Shown here: piece after piece, positions 9,433 through 18,052 of the stretch
Position numbering within the stretch: the first letter of the stretch is position 1
How the letters are laid out: each line of letters starts with the position of its first letter
Origin: Spirochaetota bacterium
GTDB taxonomy: Bacteria > Spirochaetota > UBA4802 > UBA5550
NCBI GenBank assembly: GCA_025457915.1
Contig: JALOTL010000010.1
Coordinates: forward strand, 1 to 64,000
DNA: 64,000 nucleotides
Direction of reading: 5' to 3'
Notes under the pieces: generated by a model
Databases searched by the model: none
What the model saw: the letters and a program-made list of their open reading frames with translations, nothing else
What the model was told of the DNA's origin: nothing
Made by a program: the position numbers and the translations under genes

Positions 9433-9582
9433 ATGAAGAAAAAAGAAGAGACCGGAAGCCGCAAGAAGAAGAAAATTGAGGATGAAGGCCGTATAAAGAA
9501 GAAAAGTGAGACCAAAGGACGTACGAAGAAGAAAGTCGAGGCTGAAAGCCGTATTAAAAAGAAAAGTGAGGCCATTAATAAA
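9433..9582 (+). repeat. Five 30-bp tandem repeats at the gene start
   Basis: Five in-frame 30-bp units encode ten-residue repeats of the form xKKKxExxxR: MKKKEETGSR, KKKKIEDEGR, IKKKSETKGR, TKKKVEAESR, IKKKSEAINK. The 12-15 bases just before the start codon (ending GGAGGCCGT) match the end of each unit (GGAAGCCGC, GAAGGCCGT). The repeat therefore seems to have grown from the ribosome-binding site and start codon. Confidence 0.8.
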
Positions 9583-10464
9583 AAGAGCGGGACCGGGGGC
9601 GGGTTAAAGAAGAAAATCATAATCGCATCCTCGATCCTGGCGGCGCTGCTCCTGGCCGCGGGCGCCTTTTTTGTCCTCAGGTACATGAACGAGAGGACGG
9701 TGGCGTCGGAAATCGAAGGACTGATAAAAATATCATCCCTCATGGAGGCGGAGAGGATAACGCCGAAGGACGTAAAAAAACTCCCTGACCCGGTAAAGAA
9801 ATACCTGGCTTTTTCCGGCGCGATGGGCAGAAGCAAGATCAGGTTTGTAAGAATGAAGCAGAAGGGAGAGATCAGGCTGAAGCAGGGAGGGGACTGGATC
9901 CCGTTCGATGCGGAGCAATACAATTTCACAGGCAGGCCGTCTTTTCTCTGGCTCGCCAGAACCAGGTTCATGAAGTACATAGACGCGGCGGTCAGGGATT
10001 ATTACCTGGGCGGCAAGGGCGGACTTGTCGTGAAGCTTTTTTCAGCGATTACGGTAACCAGCTCCGCGGGAAAGGAATTTGACCAGGGCGAGCTCCTCAG
10101 GTATCTCGCCGAATCGGCTTTATTCCCAACGGCGCTCGCGGGTGAAAATATTGAATGGAAAGCCATCGACAGGCATTCCGCCCAGGCCGTGCTGAGGGAC
10201 GGGGACATTACCGTGACCGGGGTTTTCCATTTCGGCGACAGGGGCGAGATCACGGGGTTCGAGGCCGACAGGTACATGCTGGACGGCGGGGACATAAAGC
10301 TGGAAAAATGGAGCGGCGCGCTCAAGAACTATACGAAAACAGGCGGAATGATGATCCCGACGGAGGCCGAGGTGACATGGCATCTGAAAACCGGCGATTT
10401 CACTTACGTACGGATGAAGATAACCGGGATAGAGTTCGACGTCATGTCGCAGTATAAAAAATAG
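9433..10464 (+). CDS. DUF6544-family membrane-anchored protein with Lys-rich repeat
   Basis: A 343-residue protein. Residues 1-50 are a highly basic ten-residue tandem repeat, followed by one transmembrane segment (IIIASSILAALLLAAGAFFVL, about 62-82). The soluble domain opens LPDPVKKYLAFSGAMG and contains GGDWIPFDAEQY, the pattern of the DUF6544/DUF6920 family, whose function is unknown. The basic repeat would sit on the cytoplasmic face. The ATG has GGAGG seven bases upstream. The repeat is unlikely to belong to the conserved family core. Confidence 0.75.
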   Translation: MKKKEETGSRKKKKIEDEGRIKKKSETKGRTKKKVEAESRIKKKSEAINKKSGTGGGLKKKIIIASSILAALLLAAGAFFVLRYMNERTVASEIEGLIKISSLMEAERITPKDVKKLPDPVKKYLAFSGAMGRSKIRFVRMKQKGEIRLKQGGDWIPFDAEQYNFTGRPSFLWLARTRFMKYIDAAVRDYYLGGKGGLVVKLFSAITVTSSAGKEFDQGELLRYLAESALFPTALAGENIEWKAIDRHSAQAVLRDGDITVTGVFHFGDRGEITGFEADRYMLDGGDIKLEKWSGALKNYTKTGGMMIPTEAEVTWHLKTGDFTYVRMKITGIEFDVMSQYKK

Positions 10465-10505
10465 GCCGGCCGGCTCAGCGCCAAAAGGACAGGGGCCCGC
10501 AGAGG

Positions 10506-11327
10506 ATGAAATTCATTCCAGGAATAAAACGCCCGAAGGACGCGGTCGGTTCGGAATTATTTTTTATTTTCAGGGAGAGGGAGCTGATGCTTGTCCCGGA
10601 CCGGGAAGGCCTTTCCGTCCCGGCCGGGATTGACGGCTGCACCGGCGTGGATCCGGCCTCACTCGTTTATTTCGGGAGCGCCGACGGCGTTCACTGTTAT
10701 ACGGGTGAGTCGACCGGGCCGGCGGCCGCCCGCCCTGGAGCGGTTTTCATGGACGTGCGGTCGGCGTACGGAGTCATAGGCGAGAACATGTTCGCGCTGG
10801 CGGGCCGCGCCCTGCATATAAACGACTGGAACGTGGGATCCGTTTTCTGCAGCAGGTGCGGGACCAGGCTCGGCGACAGGGAGGACGAGAGGTCCAGGGC
10901 ATGCGGGAATTGCGGTTCATCGTATTATCCCAGGATATCGCCCGCCGTGATGGTGGCCGTGACAAGGGGGGACACCATCCTGCTCGCCCGCGGAGCTCGT
11001 TTCCCGGCCGGCAGATACGGCCTGGTGGCGGGTTTCGTCGAGCCCGGCGAAAGCCTTGAGGAATGCGCGGCCAGGGAGGTCATGGAGGAGACCGGCATTT
11101 CGATCTCGGGCATACGCTATTACGCGAGCCGTCCCTGGCCCTTTACCGGTTCGCTTATGGTCGGTTTCACCGCGGATTATGCAGGGGGAGAGATCCGGGT
11201 CGACGGCGACGAGATAACCGAAGCCGGATGGTTCGGGGCCTCGGGACTGCCGGACCTGCCCGCAGTATTCAGCCTCGCGAGGACAATGATCGACTGTTTC
11301 GCGGAGAACGCGGGAAGGGGCGGATGA
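10506..11327 (+). CDS. nudC: NAD(H) pyrophosphatase / RNA deNADding Nudix enzyme
   Basis: A 273-residue NudC, which splits NADH to NMNH + AMP and in known cases removes NAD caps from RNA. The order is normal: variable N-terminal domain, zinc ribbon (Cys115, 118, 133, 136), Nudix box at about 176-198 with REVMEETG intact, then SRPWPF at 208-213, the NudC-specific motif. It starts a series of plus-strand genes (DedA, CPBP protease) but is about 90 bases from the next. Confidence 0.93.
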   Translation: MKFIPGIKRPKDAVGSELFFIFRERELMLVPDREGLSVPAGIDGCTGVDPASLVYFGSADGVHCYTGESTGPAAARPGAVFMDVRSAYGVIGENMFALAGRALHINDWNVGSVFCSRCGTRLGDREDERSRACGNCGSSYYPRISPAVMVAVTRGDTILLARGARFPAGRYGLVAGFVEPGESLEECAAREVMEETGISISGIRYYASRPWPFTGSLMVGFTADYAGGEIRVDGDEITEAGWFGASGLPDLPAVFSLARTMIDCFAENAGRGG

Positions 11328-11415
11328 TATCATGTATGAAATTCTTATCCGGCTGTTTTTTTCATTGCACGATGACCGCGCGTGAAATACCGGGCTGCAT
11401 GCGGAGTTTGAATAA

Positions 11416-11982
11416 TTGACTATCGATTCGATAATCACGGCCTACGGATATCCCGTCATAGTGCTCGGAACTTTTTTCGAGGGTGAAACGGTACTCGCGC
11501 TCGCGGGCTTCGCTGCGCACAGGGGCTACCTCAGCCTTCCGGTCGTGATGCTTATGGGTTTCATGGGAAGCCTGACGGGCGACCAGATTTATTTTTTTCT
11601 CGGCAGGTGGAGGAGCGTAAAAACACTGGAGAAGCACCCGGACTGGAAAAAGAGGATGGCCAGGGTGGCGCCCCTGATCGACAGGTACGGGCATCTCATC
11701 ATTATCCTCATGCGCTTTTTCTACGGGTTCAGGATCGTGATACCATTCGCGCTGGGAACAAGCGGCATACCAACTTCGAGGTTCATCATACTGAACGCGG
11801 CCAGCGCGCTGATATGGTCCGTCGCGGTCGCGTACTGCGGGTTTCTCTTCGGCGGCACGATTGAAATCATCCTGGACGACGTGAAGCGCTACGAGATGTG
11901 GATTTTCATCATCGCGGCTGCCGTTTTCGCCGTCTTTCTTCTGGTGCGGTTCGCTGCCAGGAAGATCAGGGGCGGTGAATGA
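11416..11982 (+). CDS. DedA-family membrane protein
   Basis: A 188-residue DedA/SNARE-associated membrane protein, of the group implicated in moving phospholipid or undecaprenyl phosphate across the membrane. FFEGETVLALAGFAAHRGYL and GDQIYFFLGR are the first conserved block. The conserved RFFYGFR and GTSGIP motifs follow, with a final transmembrane helix and a basic tail. The start is TTG with GCGGAG about 9 bases before; no ATG fits the family N-terminus better. Confidence 0.88.
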   Translation: MTIDSIITAYGYPVIVLGTFFEGETVLALAGFAAHRGYLSLPVVMLMGFMGSLTGDQIYFFLGRWRSVKTLEKHPDWKKRMARVAPLIDRYGHLIIILMRFFYGFRIVIPFALGTSGIPTSRFIILNAASALIWSVAVAYCGFLFGGTIEIILDDVKRYEMWIFIIAAAVFAVFLLVRFAARKIRGGE

Positions 11983-12003
11983 TATTCGTAAAGGAGGCAA
12001 ATA

Positions 12004-12720
12004 ATGGAAGGTAAAACGGTCACCGGAGCGGGACGTGCGGCGGTAAGACTCCTCGTCATATCGCTCCCCCTTCTTCTCAACGATTTTTACCTGATGCTCA
12101 TGCCGAAGGGCCAGGACCTGCTCAACATAGTCCTTGACCTGATCATTTACATCGGATGGCAGGGATCCATAATATATCTGGCCTACAGGGCGGGATGGTT
12201 TACCTTCGACGACCTTGGATTGAGGCCGAAGAGCGTGTTCCGGGAAATAATGAAGGGACTCCTGCTCCTGGCCGCGGTTTTTTTCGTCTTCCTTGCGCTG
12301 ATCGGCCTTGCAAACTTTTTGAAGGGGTTCTTCGGCCTTGAGATTTACAGGAAATGGTATTTTCCCCTGCCGGACTGGCACCCCGGCCTGGTGTTCCTGT
12401 ACGTGTTCTACCTTTCGGTCTCAGCGGGAATTTTCGAGGAGATAATATACCGGGGGATGGCGATCGCTATCCTGAAAAGCGTGACCGGAAGAAAAACCGT
12501 ACTGATACTGGTATCGGCGCTGCTTTTTACCCTGATACACTGGTCCATGGGGCCCATGACCTGGGTCATAGCCTTTATCTTCGGCCTGCTCTGGGCGTTT
12601 CTTTTCATTAAAACAGGGTCCCTGATCCCGGTCATGGTGGCGCATTTCACTTTCGACTTCCTGACGATATACCATTTCCATGAATTAATACTGGGTTTTT
12701 TCGGAATAAAAATCAACTGA
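12004..12720 (+). CDS. CPBP-family intramembrane metalloprotease
   Basis: A 238-residue, multi-pass CPBP (Abi/CAAX) protease. The three conserved motifs are present: EEIIYRG (Glu145, Glu146, Arg150), FTLIHW (His179) and HFTFDF (His214). Substrate unknown. An AAAGGAGG ribosome-binding site lies 5-12 bases upstream, only 20 bases after the DedA gene, so the two are likely cotranscribed. Confidence 0.88.
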   Translation: MEGKTVTGAGRAAVRLLVISLPLLLNDFYLMLMPKGQDLLNIVLDLIIYIGWQGSIIYLAYRAGWFTFDDLGLRPKSVFREIMKGLLLLAAVFFVFLALIGLANFLKGFFGLEIYRKWYFPLPDWHPGLVFLYVFYLSVSAGIFEEIIYRGMAIAILKSVTGRKTVLILVSALLFTLIHWSMGPMTWVIAFIFGLLWAFLFIKTGSLIPVMVAHFTFDFLTIYHFHELILGFFGIKIN

Positions 12721-12804
12721 ACGGATCAAAACCGTCAGCTCGCGCGGCCCGGGGCTTATTATGCGAAATATTCAGCCCGGCAGCTCTCCGCCGGAAAAAA
12801 TAAT

Positions 12805-12834
12805 TTGACTGCGGCATGTCGGCGGGCATATTTT
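12805..12834 (+). promoter_or_regulatory. Sigma-70-type promoter of the cyclase-dehydratase operon
   Basis: TTGACT, 18 bases, TATTTT. It lies about 60 bases upstream of the first cyclase gene, in the only sizeable gap before six closely spaced genes. Confidence 0.5.
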
Positions 12835-12895
12835 ATTACAGGCGGGATGAGAATACCCTGCGGTTCTGCAGCGTAAATATTCTTCCGGGGTGAAT

Positions 12896-13960
12896 ATGAA
12901 TGAAACACTGTATATAAAGCTTGGATCCACGCCCTCGGCCGAGAGGCTCGCGGCATTCATCATGGCCGCGAAGGACGAGGAGTTGTTCCACATGGACGTG
13001 TACGGCCTTGCCGACTCATGGGGGATTGACAGGATGTCCCTCCTGGAAATATTTCTTACCGGCGTTCACGAGGGGGTGTTCGAATTGGAGTGGGAGTACC
13101 ACTGCGCGCTCTGCGGGGCCGTCTCCAGGGAGAGCCTCAGTCTCCGCGACGCGCACGAGGGGGACTACTGCGCCGCGTGCATGATGGATTTCAATAATGC
13201 CCTCGACGACAACATCGAGGTCTTTTTCACTATACATCCCGGGGTTAAAAACATCCCGGGAGAATTCAAGGAGAAGTATTTCAGCGTGATTCTCGAGTCC
13301 GTAAAGAAGACGAAAAAATACGAATGGAAGGGCCCGCGCACGATTAAGGGCATGGATGTTGTAAACCACCCGCTGTTCCGCAGGCTTTTCGAGGATGAAA
13401 CGCTCCTCCCGGACCAGAGCCTGGGAATCAGGACCTCCGCCGTGCTTTTCACCGATATCAAGGGATCGACCGTGATGTACGAAACCCTGGGCGACTCCAG
13501 GGCCTTCGGACTGGTAAGGGAGCACTTCAGGATATTGTTTGATTCCATAGAGAAGAACCGCGGGGTGGCCATAAAAACCATCGGCGATGCCGTGATGGGC
13601 GTGTTCGCCTCCGGGGGCGATTCCCTCGCCGCTTCGTTCGAAGCCCAGAAGGAACTCGCGGCGTTTTACGGGCGTAAACCGCAGGAGGAAAGGATAGAGG
13701 TCAAGATGGGCATCCATTCCGGACCGGCGATAATGGTGACCCTCAACGGGAGGCTCGATTACTTCGGAACCACCGTGAACATGGCCGCCCGGATACAGGG
13801 CCTGGCCAATCCGGGCGAGGTCGTGTTTTCCGAGGCCGTTTACGAGGGTGATAAAAGCAGAAAAACAATAACCCGCTATACGCACCGCCTCGTCAAGTCG
13901 CAGGTGGAACTCAAGGGGCTGGCCGGCAGCCGCGTGATTTACAGGGCCTCGCTGGTATGA
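12896..13960 (+). CDS. Soluble class III nucleotide cyclase with zinc ribbon (DUF5939-like)
   Basis: A 354-residue soluble cyclase. The N-terminal half resembles the DUF5939 region often joined to bacterial cyclases and carries a four-cysteine zinc ribbon (CALCG and CAACM). The catalytic domain has both metal aspartates (FTDIKGST and TIGDAVM) and the purine-reading Lys (AIKTIGD). The usual Asp is Thr (YFGTTVNMAARI), a Lys/Thr pair known from bacterial adenylate cyclases, so cAMP is the likely product. ATG chosen for its GGGGTG ribosome-binding site; a GTG two codons earlier is possible. It heads an operon, with the next gene three bases away. Confidence 0.88.
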   Translation: MNETLYIKLGSTPSAERLAAFIMAAKDEELFHMDVYGLADSWGIDRMSLLEIFLTGVHEGVFELEWEYHCALCGAVSRESLSLRDAHEGDYCAACMMDFNNALDDNIEVFFTIHPGVKNIPGEFKEKYFSVILESVKKTKKYEWKGPRTIKGMDVVNHPLFRRLFEDETLLPDQSLGIRTSAVLFTDIKGSTVMYETLGDSRAFGLVREHFRILFDSIEKNRGVAIKTIGDAVMGVFASGGDSLAASFEAQKELAAFYGRKPQEERIEVKMGIHSGPAIMVTLNGRLDYFGTTVNMAARIQGLANPGEVVFSEAVYEGDKSRKTITRYTHRLVKSQVELKGLAGSRVIYRASLV

Positions 13961-13963
13961 AAC

Positions 13964-14842
13964 ATGAATAAGGATTTCAAAAACCTGACGGACGCGGCCA
14001 TGGCCCTTGCAGGAAAGATCGGGGCCGGCAGGGTCTTCGTTTTTTTAAACAGCGCGGATGATCTGGCGCTCGTCCACGGAACAGGCGTCTGTGACGATTC
14101 CCTGGTGTATGTGCTTCCGAAAAACCTGGGAGAGGAACCATCCTGCGATGCGAAAATTCTGAGGAGCTGGTCCGGCAACCAGTCCAGGTTCTCCAGGATA
14201 AAATACGCGTTCCTTCACGCCGTGCTCTGCGGCATGATAGACACCGACAGCAGGATAGTATGCGTACTGGGGCCCTGGGGGAAAAGCCACCTGGACACGA
14301 TAACGGTGCACGACCTGGGCCTTTCGTGGAGCGAGGAGTTCCCTTTCGACCCGAGGTCGCTCGCCGGCGGGACGTCCTTCGAGACGGTCATGGCGGTCCT
14401 TGACATCGCGCTCGACATAGGCGCCCTGGGGAGGGAGGGCAAATCGGTGGGGACATCATTCGTGATCGGCGACACGGACGCCGTCATGAAGCTTTCGCAC
14501 CAGGCCGTGTTCAATCCCTTCCAGGGGTACCCGGAAGAGGAAAGGGCGATAAACAGGCCCGAGGTCGTGGAGAGCATCAAGGAGCTGGCCCAGCTCGACG
14601 GAGCATTCGTCGTATCCGGGAAGGGCGTGGTGCTCGCGGCCGGGAGGCACCTCGACGCGAGGAGCGACCTCTCGGAGCAGAACAAGGGCTTCGGCTCCAG
14701 GCACAGGGCCGCTTCAGGGATCACGGCCATGAGCGGGTCGGTATCGGTCGTCGTGTCAGAAAGTTCCGGCAGGGTTACGATCTTCGAGAAGGGGAGGGTG
14801 GTCGCTTCCCTGGAGCCGGTAATAAGCCGGAGGCTGGAGTGA
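13964..14842 (+). CDS. Diadenylate cyclase (DisA_N domain), DacZ-like
   Basis: A 292-residue protein ending in a DisA_N (DAC) domain, which condenses two ATP to c-di-AMP. The two catalytic motifs are exact: DGA at 212-214 (LDGAFVVSGKG) and RHR at 246-248 (GFGSRHRAASG). No transmembrane helices (unlike CdaA) and no DNA-binding domain (unlike DisA). The first 115 residues (ALAGKIGAGRVFVFLNS, then DSRIVCVLGP) look like a pyruvate-kinase C-terminal-type alpha/beta domain, as in archaeal DacZ; that resemblance is my inference. It is wedged between the cAMP-type cyclase (3 bases) and the dehydratase genes (21 bases). Confidence 0.85.
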   Translation: MNKDFKNLTDAAMALAGKIGAGRVFVFLNSADDLALVHGTGVCDDSLVYVLPKNLGEEPSCDAKILRSWSGNQSRFSRIKYAFLHAVLCGMIDTDSRIVCVLGPWGKSHLDTITVHDLGLSWSEEFPFDPRSLAGGTSFETVMAVLDIALDIGALGREGKSVGTSFVIGDTDAVMKLSHQAVFNPFQGYPEEERAINRPEVVESIKELAQLDGAFVVSGKGVVLAAGRHLDARSDLSEQNKGFGSRHRAASGITAMSGSVSVVVSESSGRVTIFEKGRVVASLEPVISRRLE

Positions 14843-14863
14843 AAATCAGGGGGCGGGCGTGAT

Positions 14864-15982
14864 ATGGAAGCCATGGAATTCTTGAGGGGGGTCGCGGCCG
14901 ATCCACATGCATACGCGAGGAAGTGGAAATCTTCGGGGGGCGGCAGGGTCGTCGGATACTTCTGCACCTATACCCCGGACGAACTCATAAGGGCTGCGGG
15001 ATGCCTGCCATTCAGGATTTTCGGATCGGGGGGGAACATGACCAGGGCAGACGCGCACCTCCAGTCCTACAGCTGCTCGCTCGTCAGGGGCGGGCTCGAG
15101 GAGGCGCTGTCCGGAAGGCTGGATTTCCTAGACGCGACCGTGTTTCCCCACACCTGCGATTCGATCCAGAGGCTGTCAGACATCTGGCGCCTCAGCGCCT
15201 GCGTGCCGCTGCACTTCGACGTGGTCCTCCCGGTGAAGCTCAATACCGCAAGCGCCGGGAGATACATGGTCGACGTGTTCAAAAAATTCAGGTCCGACCT
15301 CGAGGGAGCGACAGGGACAGGCATTGATGCGGAAAAAATATCCGAAGAGATAAGGAATAGCAACAGGATGAAAAGGATCCTGGCCGGAATATACGAGGCC
15401 AGGAGCGCTGACCCGCTTTCGATTTCCGGGGGCGACGTTTATTCTCTGATAAAGTCGTCCATGGTGATGGACAGGGGCGAGTTCATCGGGCTCGCCGAGG
15501 AAGTGCTTGCCGGCCTCGGCCCGGGCGCTTCAGCAGGCGCCGGAAGTTTAAAAAGGATAGTCCTGGCCGGAGGGATATGCAGTCATCCCGACGTATACTC
15601 GATTCTCGAAAGGTCCGGCGCCCACGTCGTATGGGACGAGCTCTGCACCGGCACCAGGTACTTCGAAGGCGAAATATCAGAAAAGGGGGACCCGGTGGAG
15701 TCCCTGGCCGCCAGGTACATGGACAGGATCGTATGCCCTGCAAAGCATTCTGATATCTACGCGCGGGGTAAAAACATAGTAAGGATCGCTAGGGAAAGGA
15801 AGGCGGACGGCGTCATATTCATCCTCCTGAAGTTCTGCGACCCCCATGCTTTCGACTATCCGTACATGAAGGAGAGCCTCGACGCGGGTGGCATACCGAG
15901 CATTCTGCTTGAGATCGAGGAGAAGCTCCCCCCTGAAGGGCAGCTTCTCACCAGGCTCGAGACCTTCGTTTCGACTTTATAA
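14864..15982 (+). CDS. 2-hydroxyacyl-CoA dehydratase subunit, HgdB/BcrC type
   Basis: A 372-residue subunit of the 2-hydroxyglutaryl-CoA dehydratase / benzoyl-CoA reductase family (BadD/HgdB). Conserved pieces are YFCTYTPDELIRAAG, FPHTCDSIQRL and FCDPHAFDYPY; their cysteines bind the [4Fe-4S] cluster. In the family this component D removes water from (R)-2-hydroxyacyl-CoA by a ketyl-radical mechanism, after one-electron activation by the ATPase encoded last in this operon. The exact substrate (hydroxyglutaryl-, lactoyl-, phenyllactyl-CoA or other) cannot be told. Confidence 0.88.
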   Translation: MEAMEFLRGVAADPHAYARKWKSSGGGRVVGYFCTYTPDELIRAAGCLPFRIFGSGGNMTRADAHLQSYSCSLVRGGLEEALSGRLDFLDATVFPHTCDSIQRLSDIWRLSACVPLHFDVVLPVKLNTASAGRYMVDVFKKFRSDLEGATGTGIDAEKISEEIRNSNRMKRILAGIYEARSADPLSISGGDVYSLIKSSMVMDRGEFIGLAEEVLAGLGPGASAGAGSLKRIVLAGGICSHPDVYSILERSGAHVVWDELCTGTRYFEGEISEKGDPVESLAARYMDRIVCPAKHSDIYARGKNIVRIARERKADGVIFILLKFCDPHAFDYPYMKESLDAGGIPSILLEIEEKLPPEGQLLTRLETFVSTL

Positions 15983-16000
15983 AAAATTCGGGGTTGCAAG

Positions 16001-17245
16001 ATGGCCGATGAAAAAAAAACCGTGGATCCGGAGAAGGAGAAACGCAAGATAAAGTCCGTCAGGCGGATGAAGGAGATAATGACCGCCTACTACATTGACG
16101 CGAAGAACGCGGGGAAAAGCGGCAGGAAGGTCGCGTGGATCACCAGCGGCGGGCCCGTTGAGCCGCTGATCGCGATGGACGTGATACCGGTGTATCCTGA
16201 AAATCACGGCGCCATGATCGGGGCCTCGAAGATGGGAGCCGTCCTCTGCGCGAAGGCGGAGGAGACGGGCTACTCCAGGGACCTCTGCTCGTATGCGAGG
16301 TCTGACATCGGGGCATCGCTCACGAACGGCGGACCGATCGGCGGGCTTCCGGCCCCTGATTTTCTCGTGTGCTGCAACAATATCTGCGGCACGGTGCTCA
16401 AGTGGTACGAGGTCCAGGCCAGGAAATACAACGTACCGCTGTTTTTTTTCGACACGCCCTTCATACACACTGATTTCACGGAGGATGCCAGGAAGTACGT
16501 CAGGACCCAGGTCGATGAATACATCGGGTTCCTCGAGCAGGCCTGCGGGAGGAAGATGGATTACGGCAGGATGGAGGAGGTCGGCAGGCTTTCGGTGAAG
16601 GCCCAGAGGCTCTGGCGCGACGTTCTTGAGACATGCGCGCACAGCCCGGCCCCCATGACGGCCTTCGACGCGTTTTTTCATCTCGCCCTGATTGTGACCC
16701 TGAGGGGCACCCGGGTCGTTGTGGATTATTACACGGAACTGCTCGCAGAGCTAAGGGACAGGATAGCCCGGGGCATCTCCATGGTCCCGGATGAAAAATA
16801 CAGGCTCATCTGGGACAACCTCCCGGTCTGGTACAAGACCAAGTGGCTTTCGGACAAGTTCGCGGAGCACCACGCGTGCCTTGTGGCGGACACGTACTGT
16901 TCGGCCTGGAGCGGCGTGCTCGACCTCATCGACGAAAACAATTTCCTTGAATCCATGGCCACGGCATATCCCAGCATATACATAAACGTCTCGATCGACA
17001 GGATGTTCGTGATATTGAAGAACATGCTTGTCAAGTACAGGGCCGACGGACTGGTGATGCATTCGAACAGGAGCTGCAAGCCCTATTCCCTCGGGCAGTA
17101 TGATCTGCAGAAGATGGTGATGAAGGAGCTGGGAATACCGGTGCTGATCATTGAGGCAGACATGGTCGACGAGAGGAGCTTCAGCGAGAGCCAGATCGAG
17201 ACGAGGATCGACGCGTTCATGGAAGTGCTTAAACAGGGCAGGTAA
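16001..17245 (+). CDS. 2-hydroxyacyl-CoA dehydratase subunit, HgdA/BcrB type
   Basis: A 414-residue partner subunit of the same family. Cysteines in GAVLCAKAEE, SRDLCSYAR and VCCNNICGT are the cluster-ligand candidates. The C-terminal MHSNRSCKPYSLGQ...GIPVLIIEADMVDERSFSESQ is a family hallmark. It should form the heterodimer with the HgdB-type protein 18 bases upstream. Confidence 0.9.
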   Translation: MADEKKTVDPEKEKRKIKSVRRMKEIMTAYYIDAKNAGKSGRKVAWITSGGPVEPLIAMDVIPVYPENHGAMIGASKMGAVLCAKAEETGYSRDLCSYARSDIGASLTNGGPIGGLPAPDFLVCCNNICGTVLKWYEVQARKYNVPLFFFDTPFIHTDFTEDARKYVRTQVDEYIGFLEQACGRKMDYGRMEEVGRLSVKAQRLWRDVLETCAHSPAPMTAFDAFFHLALIVTLRGTRVVVDYYTELLAELRDRIARGISMVPDEKYRLIWDNLPVWYKTKWLSDKFAEHHACLVADTYCSAWSGVLDLIDENNFLESMATAYPSIYINVSIDRMFVILKNMLVKYRADGLVMHSNRSCKPYSLGQYDLQKMVMKELGIPVLIIEADMVDERSFSESQIETRIDAFMEVLKQGR

Positions 17246-17270
17246 ATCCCGGCCGGTAAAGGAGGATGAA

Positions 17271-18035
17271 ATGGCGAAAATAAATTACGGCCTCGACGGA
17301 AGGGTCGCGGTGGTAACGGGCGGAAGCAGGGGCATAGGCCTGGAGATCGCCCGGGCCCTGCTGGAACAGGGTGCGCGGGTTGCGGTCTGCGCCAGGAAGA
17401 AGGAGGCCCTCGACGCGGCGGCGGCCGAATTGAAGGGGGGCGGCGACCTCCTGGCCGGGCAGGCCCACGTTGCCAGGCCGGAAGAGGTCGACGCGTTTTT
17501 CGGGATGGTCATGGAGAAATTTTCCAGGATAGATATTCTGGTAAACAACGTCGGCATGAACCTCATTACACCGTCCGTTGCGGACGCGGAACCAGAGATG
17601 TGGAACAAGATCATGGATTCCAACCTCAACGGAGCATTCCTGTGTTCCAGGAAGGCGGCCGGGATCATGAAGGCCGGCGGCTCCGGGAGGATCGTCAGCA
17701 TCTCTTCGATAGCCGGCAGGAGGGCCTCGCCGGGCATGGGCATATACGGGATAGCCAAGGCCGCCATCGAGATGATGACCAGGGTCCTGGCCGTGGAGCT
17801 CGCGCCCTTCAACATACAGGTCAACGCCGTGGCCCCCTCCATGGTCAGGACGGACTTCAGTAAGCCATTCTGGTCTAACAGCCAGATACGCGACGAGATC
17901 GTCAAACTCATCCCAATGGGAAGGATAGCCGAAATCCGGGACGTGGTCCACCCGGTGCTCTTTCTCTGCTCGGACGGGGCCGCTTTCGTGACCGGGCAGA
18001 CCCTGCCTGTCGACGGCGGGTCCACGGCAAGGTAG
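17271..18035 (+). CDS. Short-chain dehydrogenase/reductase (FabG-like)
   Basis: A 254-residue classical SDR. The nucleotide-binding TGGSRGIGLEIA, the NNVG motif, the active-site SISSIAG serine and YGIAK Tyr/Lys pair, and the terminal VDGGSTAR are all present. Between dehydratase subunits and activator it probably interconverts a 2-oxo or 3-oxo and a hydroxy acyl group of the same pathway, but the substrate is inferred only from context. AAAGGAGG precedes the ATG. An earlier in-frame ATG lies inside the hgdA-type gene and is not the start. Confidence 0.9.
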   Translation: MAKINYGLDGRVAVVTGGSRGIGLEIARALLEQGARVAVCARKKEALDAAAAELKGGGDLLAGQAHVARPEEVDAFFGMVMEKFSRIDILVNNVGMNLITPSVADAEPEMWNKIMDSNLNGAFLCSRKAAGIMKAGGSGRIVSISSIAGRRASPGMGIYGIAKAAIEMMTRVLAVELAPFNIQVNAVAPSMVRTDFSKPFWSNSQIRDEIVKLIPMGRIAEIRDVVHPVLFLCSDGAAFVTGQTLPVDGGSTAR

Positions 18036-18052
18036 CCGGGAGATTCCGACGG

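Noticed and set aside
11362-12381. Long open frame on the minus strand (339 codons)
   Set aside because: It lies antisense to the DedA and CPBP protease genes, both of which have clear family motifs. Its protein is low in hydrophobic structure and is a by-product of G/C-rich third positions.
13016-13885. Minus-strand frame of 289 codons
   Set aside because: Antisense to the class III cyclase with intact catalytic motifs.
17151-17270. Upstream extension of the short-chain dehydrogenase
   Set aside because: The extra 40 codons overlap the dehydratase gene in another frame, while the ATG at 17271 has AAAGGAGG and starts the conserved SDR N-terminus.
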